14,068 bases of DNA from Bacteroidetes bacterium UBA3022 (GTDB lineage: Bacteria > Bacteroidota > Bacteroidia > Chitinophagales > BACL12). The stretch lies in contig DDYY01000002.1 in NCBI GenBank assembly GCA_002346225.1, positions 4,088-18,155 on the forward strand, in the 5' to 3' direction. Below are positions 13,981 to 14,068 of this stretch, in pieces. The position numbers were made by a program, and so were the translations under genes. Position 1 is the stretch's first letter, and the number at the start of each line of letters is the position of its first letter. Below the pieces are notes generated by a model, which worked only from the letters and a program-made list of their open reading frames with translations, searched no databases and was not told the DNA's origin.

Positions 13981-14068
13981 ACCGACTCAGCTTTTTGGTT
14001 ACGCTGCGCGTGATCCAGAAAATGGGGGGACGTAGATCAAAACCCGCCGGGCTGGCGTAAGGCTTGTC
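13946..14068 (-). other. Open minus-strand frame running off the right edge, coding status unknown
   Basis: Read from the right edge, this frame stays open for 40 codons to a TAA at 13946-13948 and ends in SRLVGTPTADNGL. I recognise no domain in it. Its last part overlaps the hairpin repeat at 13964-13979, and the tail composition differs from neighbouring genes, so it may be a chance frame through a repeat instead of the end of a real gene. It would converge on the YtxH gene, and the terminator at 13877-13919 has no strong T run on that strand. Confidence 0.2.

Noticed and set aside
13678..14013. Plus-strand frame of 111 codons overlapping the YtxH gene and its terminator
   Set aside because: It is out of frame with the YtxH gene, crosses the terminator and repeats, and has no domain.

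Overview
The window looks like a chromosomal segment of a Bacteroidota bacterium, most likely Chitinophagales/Chitinophagaceae. Three things point that way: the protein families (a short TruB without a PUA domain, a TrkH with a long N-terminal membrane extension, a Bacteroidota-type AraC-like regulator, an OMP_b-brl_2-type barrel); promoters that resemble the Bacteroidota TTG...TAnnTTTG consensus; and the near absence of Shine-Dalgarno sequences. GC content looks close to 50%. No insertion sequence, tRNA, rRNA, CRISPR array or phage gene was seen.

Region 1 (1-3936) is housekeeping. A compact plus-strand run holds uppP (cut by the left edge), truB and ribF, which serve undecaprenyl-phosphate recycling, tRNA pseudouridine-55 and FMN/FAD synthesis. 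It converges on holA (DNA polymerase III delta subunit, minus strand), whose 3' end overlaps ribF. Divergent from holA, 22 nt away, is a small stand-alone protein with a type I restriction HsdR-N-like PD-(D/E)XK fold.

Region 2 (3937-7915) holds gdhA (glutamate dehydrogenase), a strong intrinsic terminator, and the trkH-trkA potassium uptake pair. Potassium and glutamate are the classical paired osmolytes, so the adjacency may be functional. The terminator hairpin and the apparent trkH promoter overlap. trkH appears to start at a TTG codon only a few bases after the predicted transcription start.

Region 3 (7921-11449) is a minus-strand signalling block read right to left: a NarL/LuxR-type regulator with a degenerate receiver, a membrane histidine kinase, an OmpR-type response regulator overlapping the kinase gene, and a second OmpR-type regulator. 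One kinase therefore sits with three response regulators.

Region 4 (11450-11776) is a 327-bp divergent intergenic region. It carries a GC-rich, structured segment on the minus strand that resembles a widespread Bacteroidota intergenic repeat or RNA element; its identity is not confirmed.

Region 5 (11777-14068) has an AraC-type regulator, an outer-membrane beta-barrel gene broken by a single in-frame TAG, a terminator, a 52-codon Lmo0937-type membrane protein gene, a YtxH-domain gene, a terminator, and a right-hand tail of short hairpin repeats with an open but unassigned minus-strand frame. The small membrane genes and the regulator look like an envelope or general-stress module; this is inferred from families and context only.
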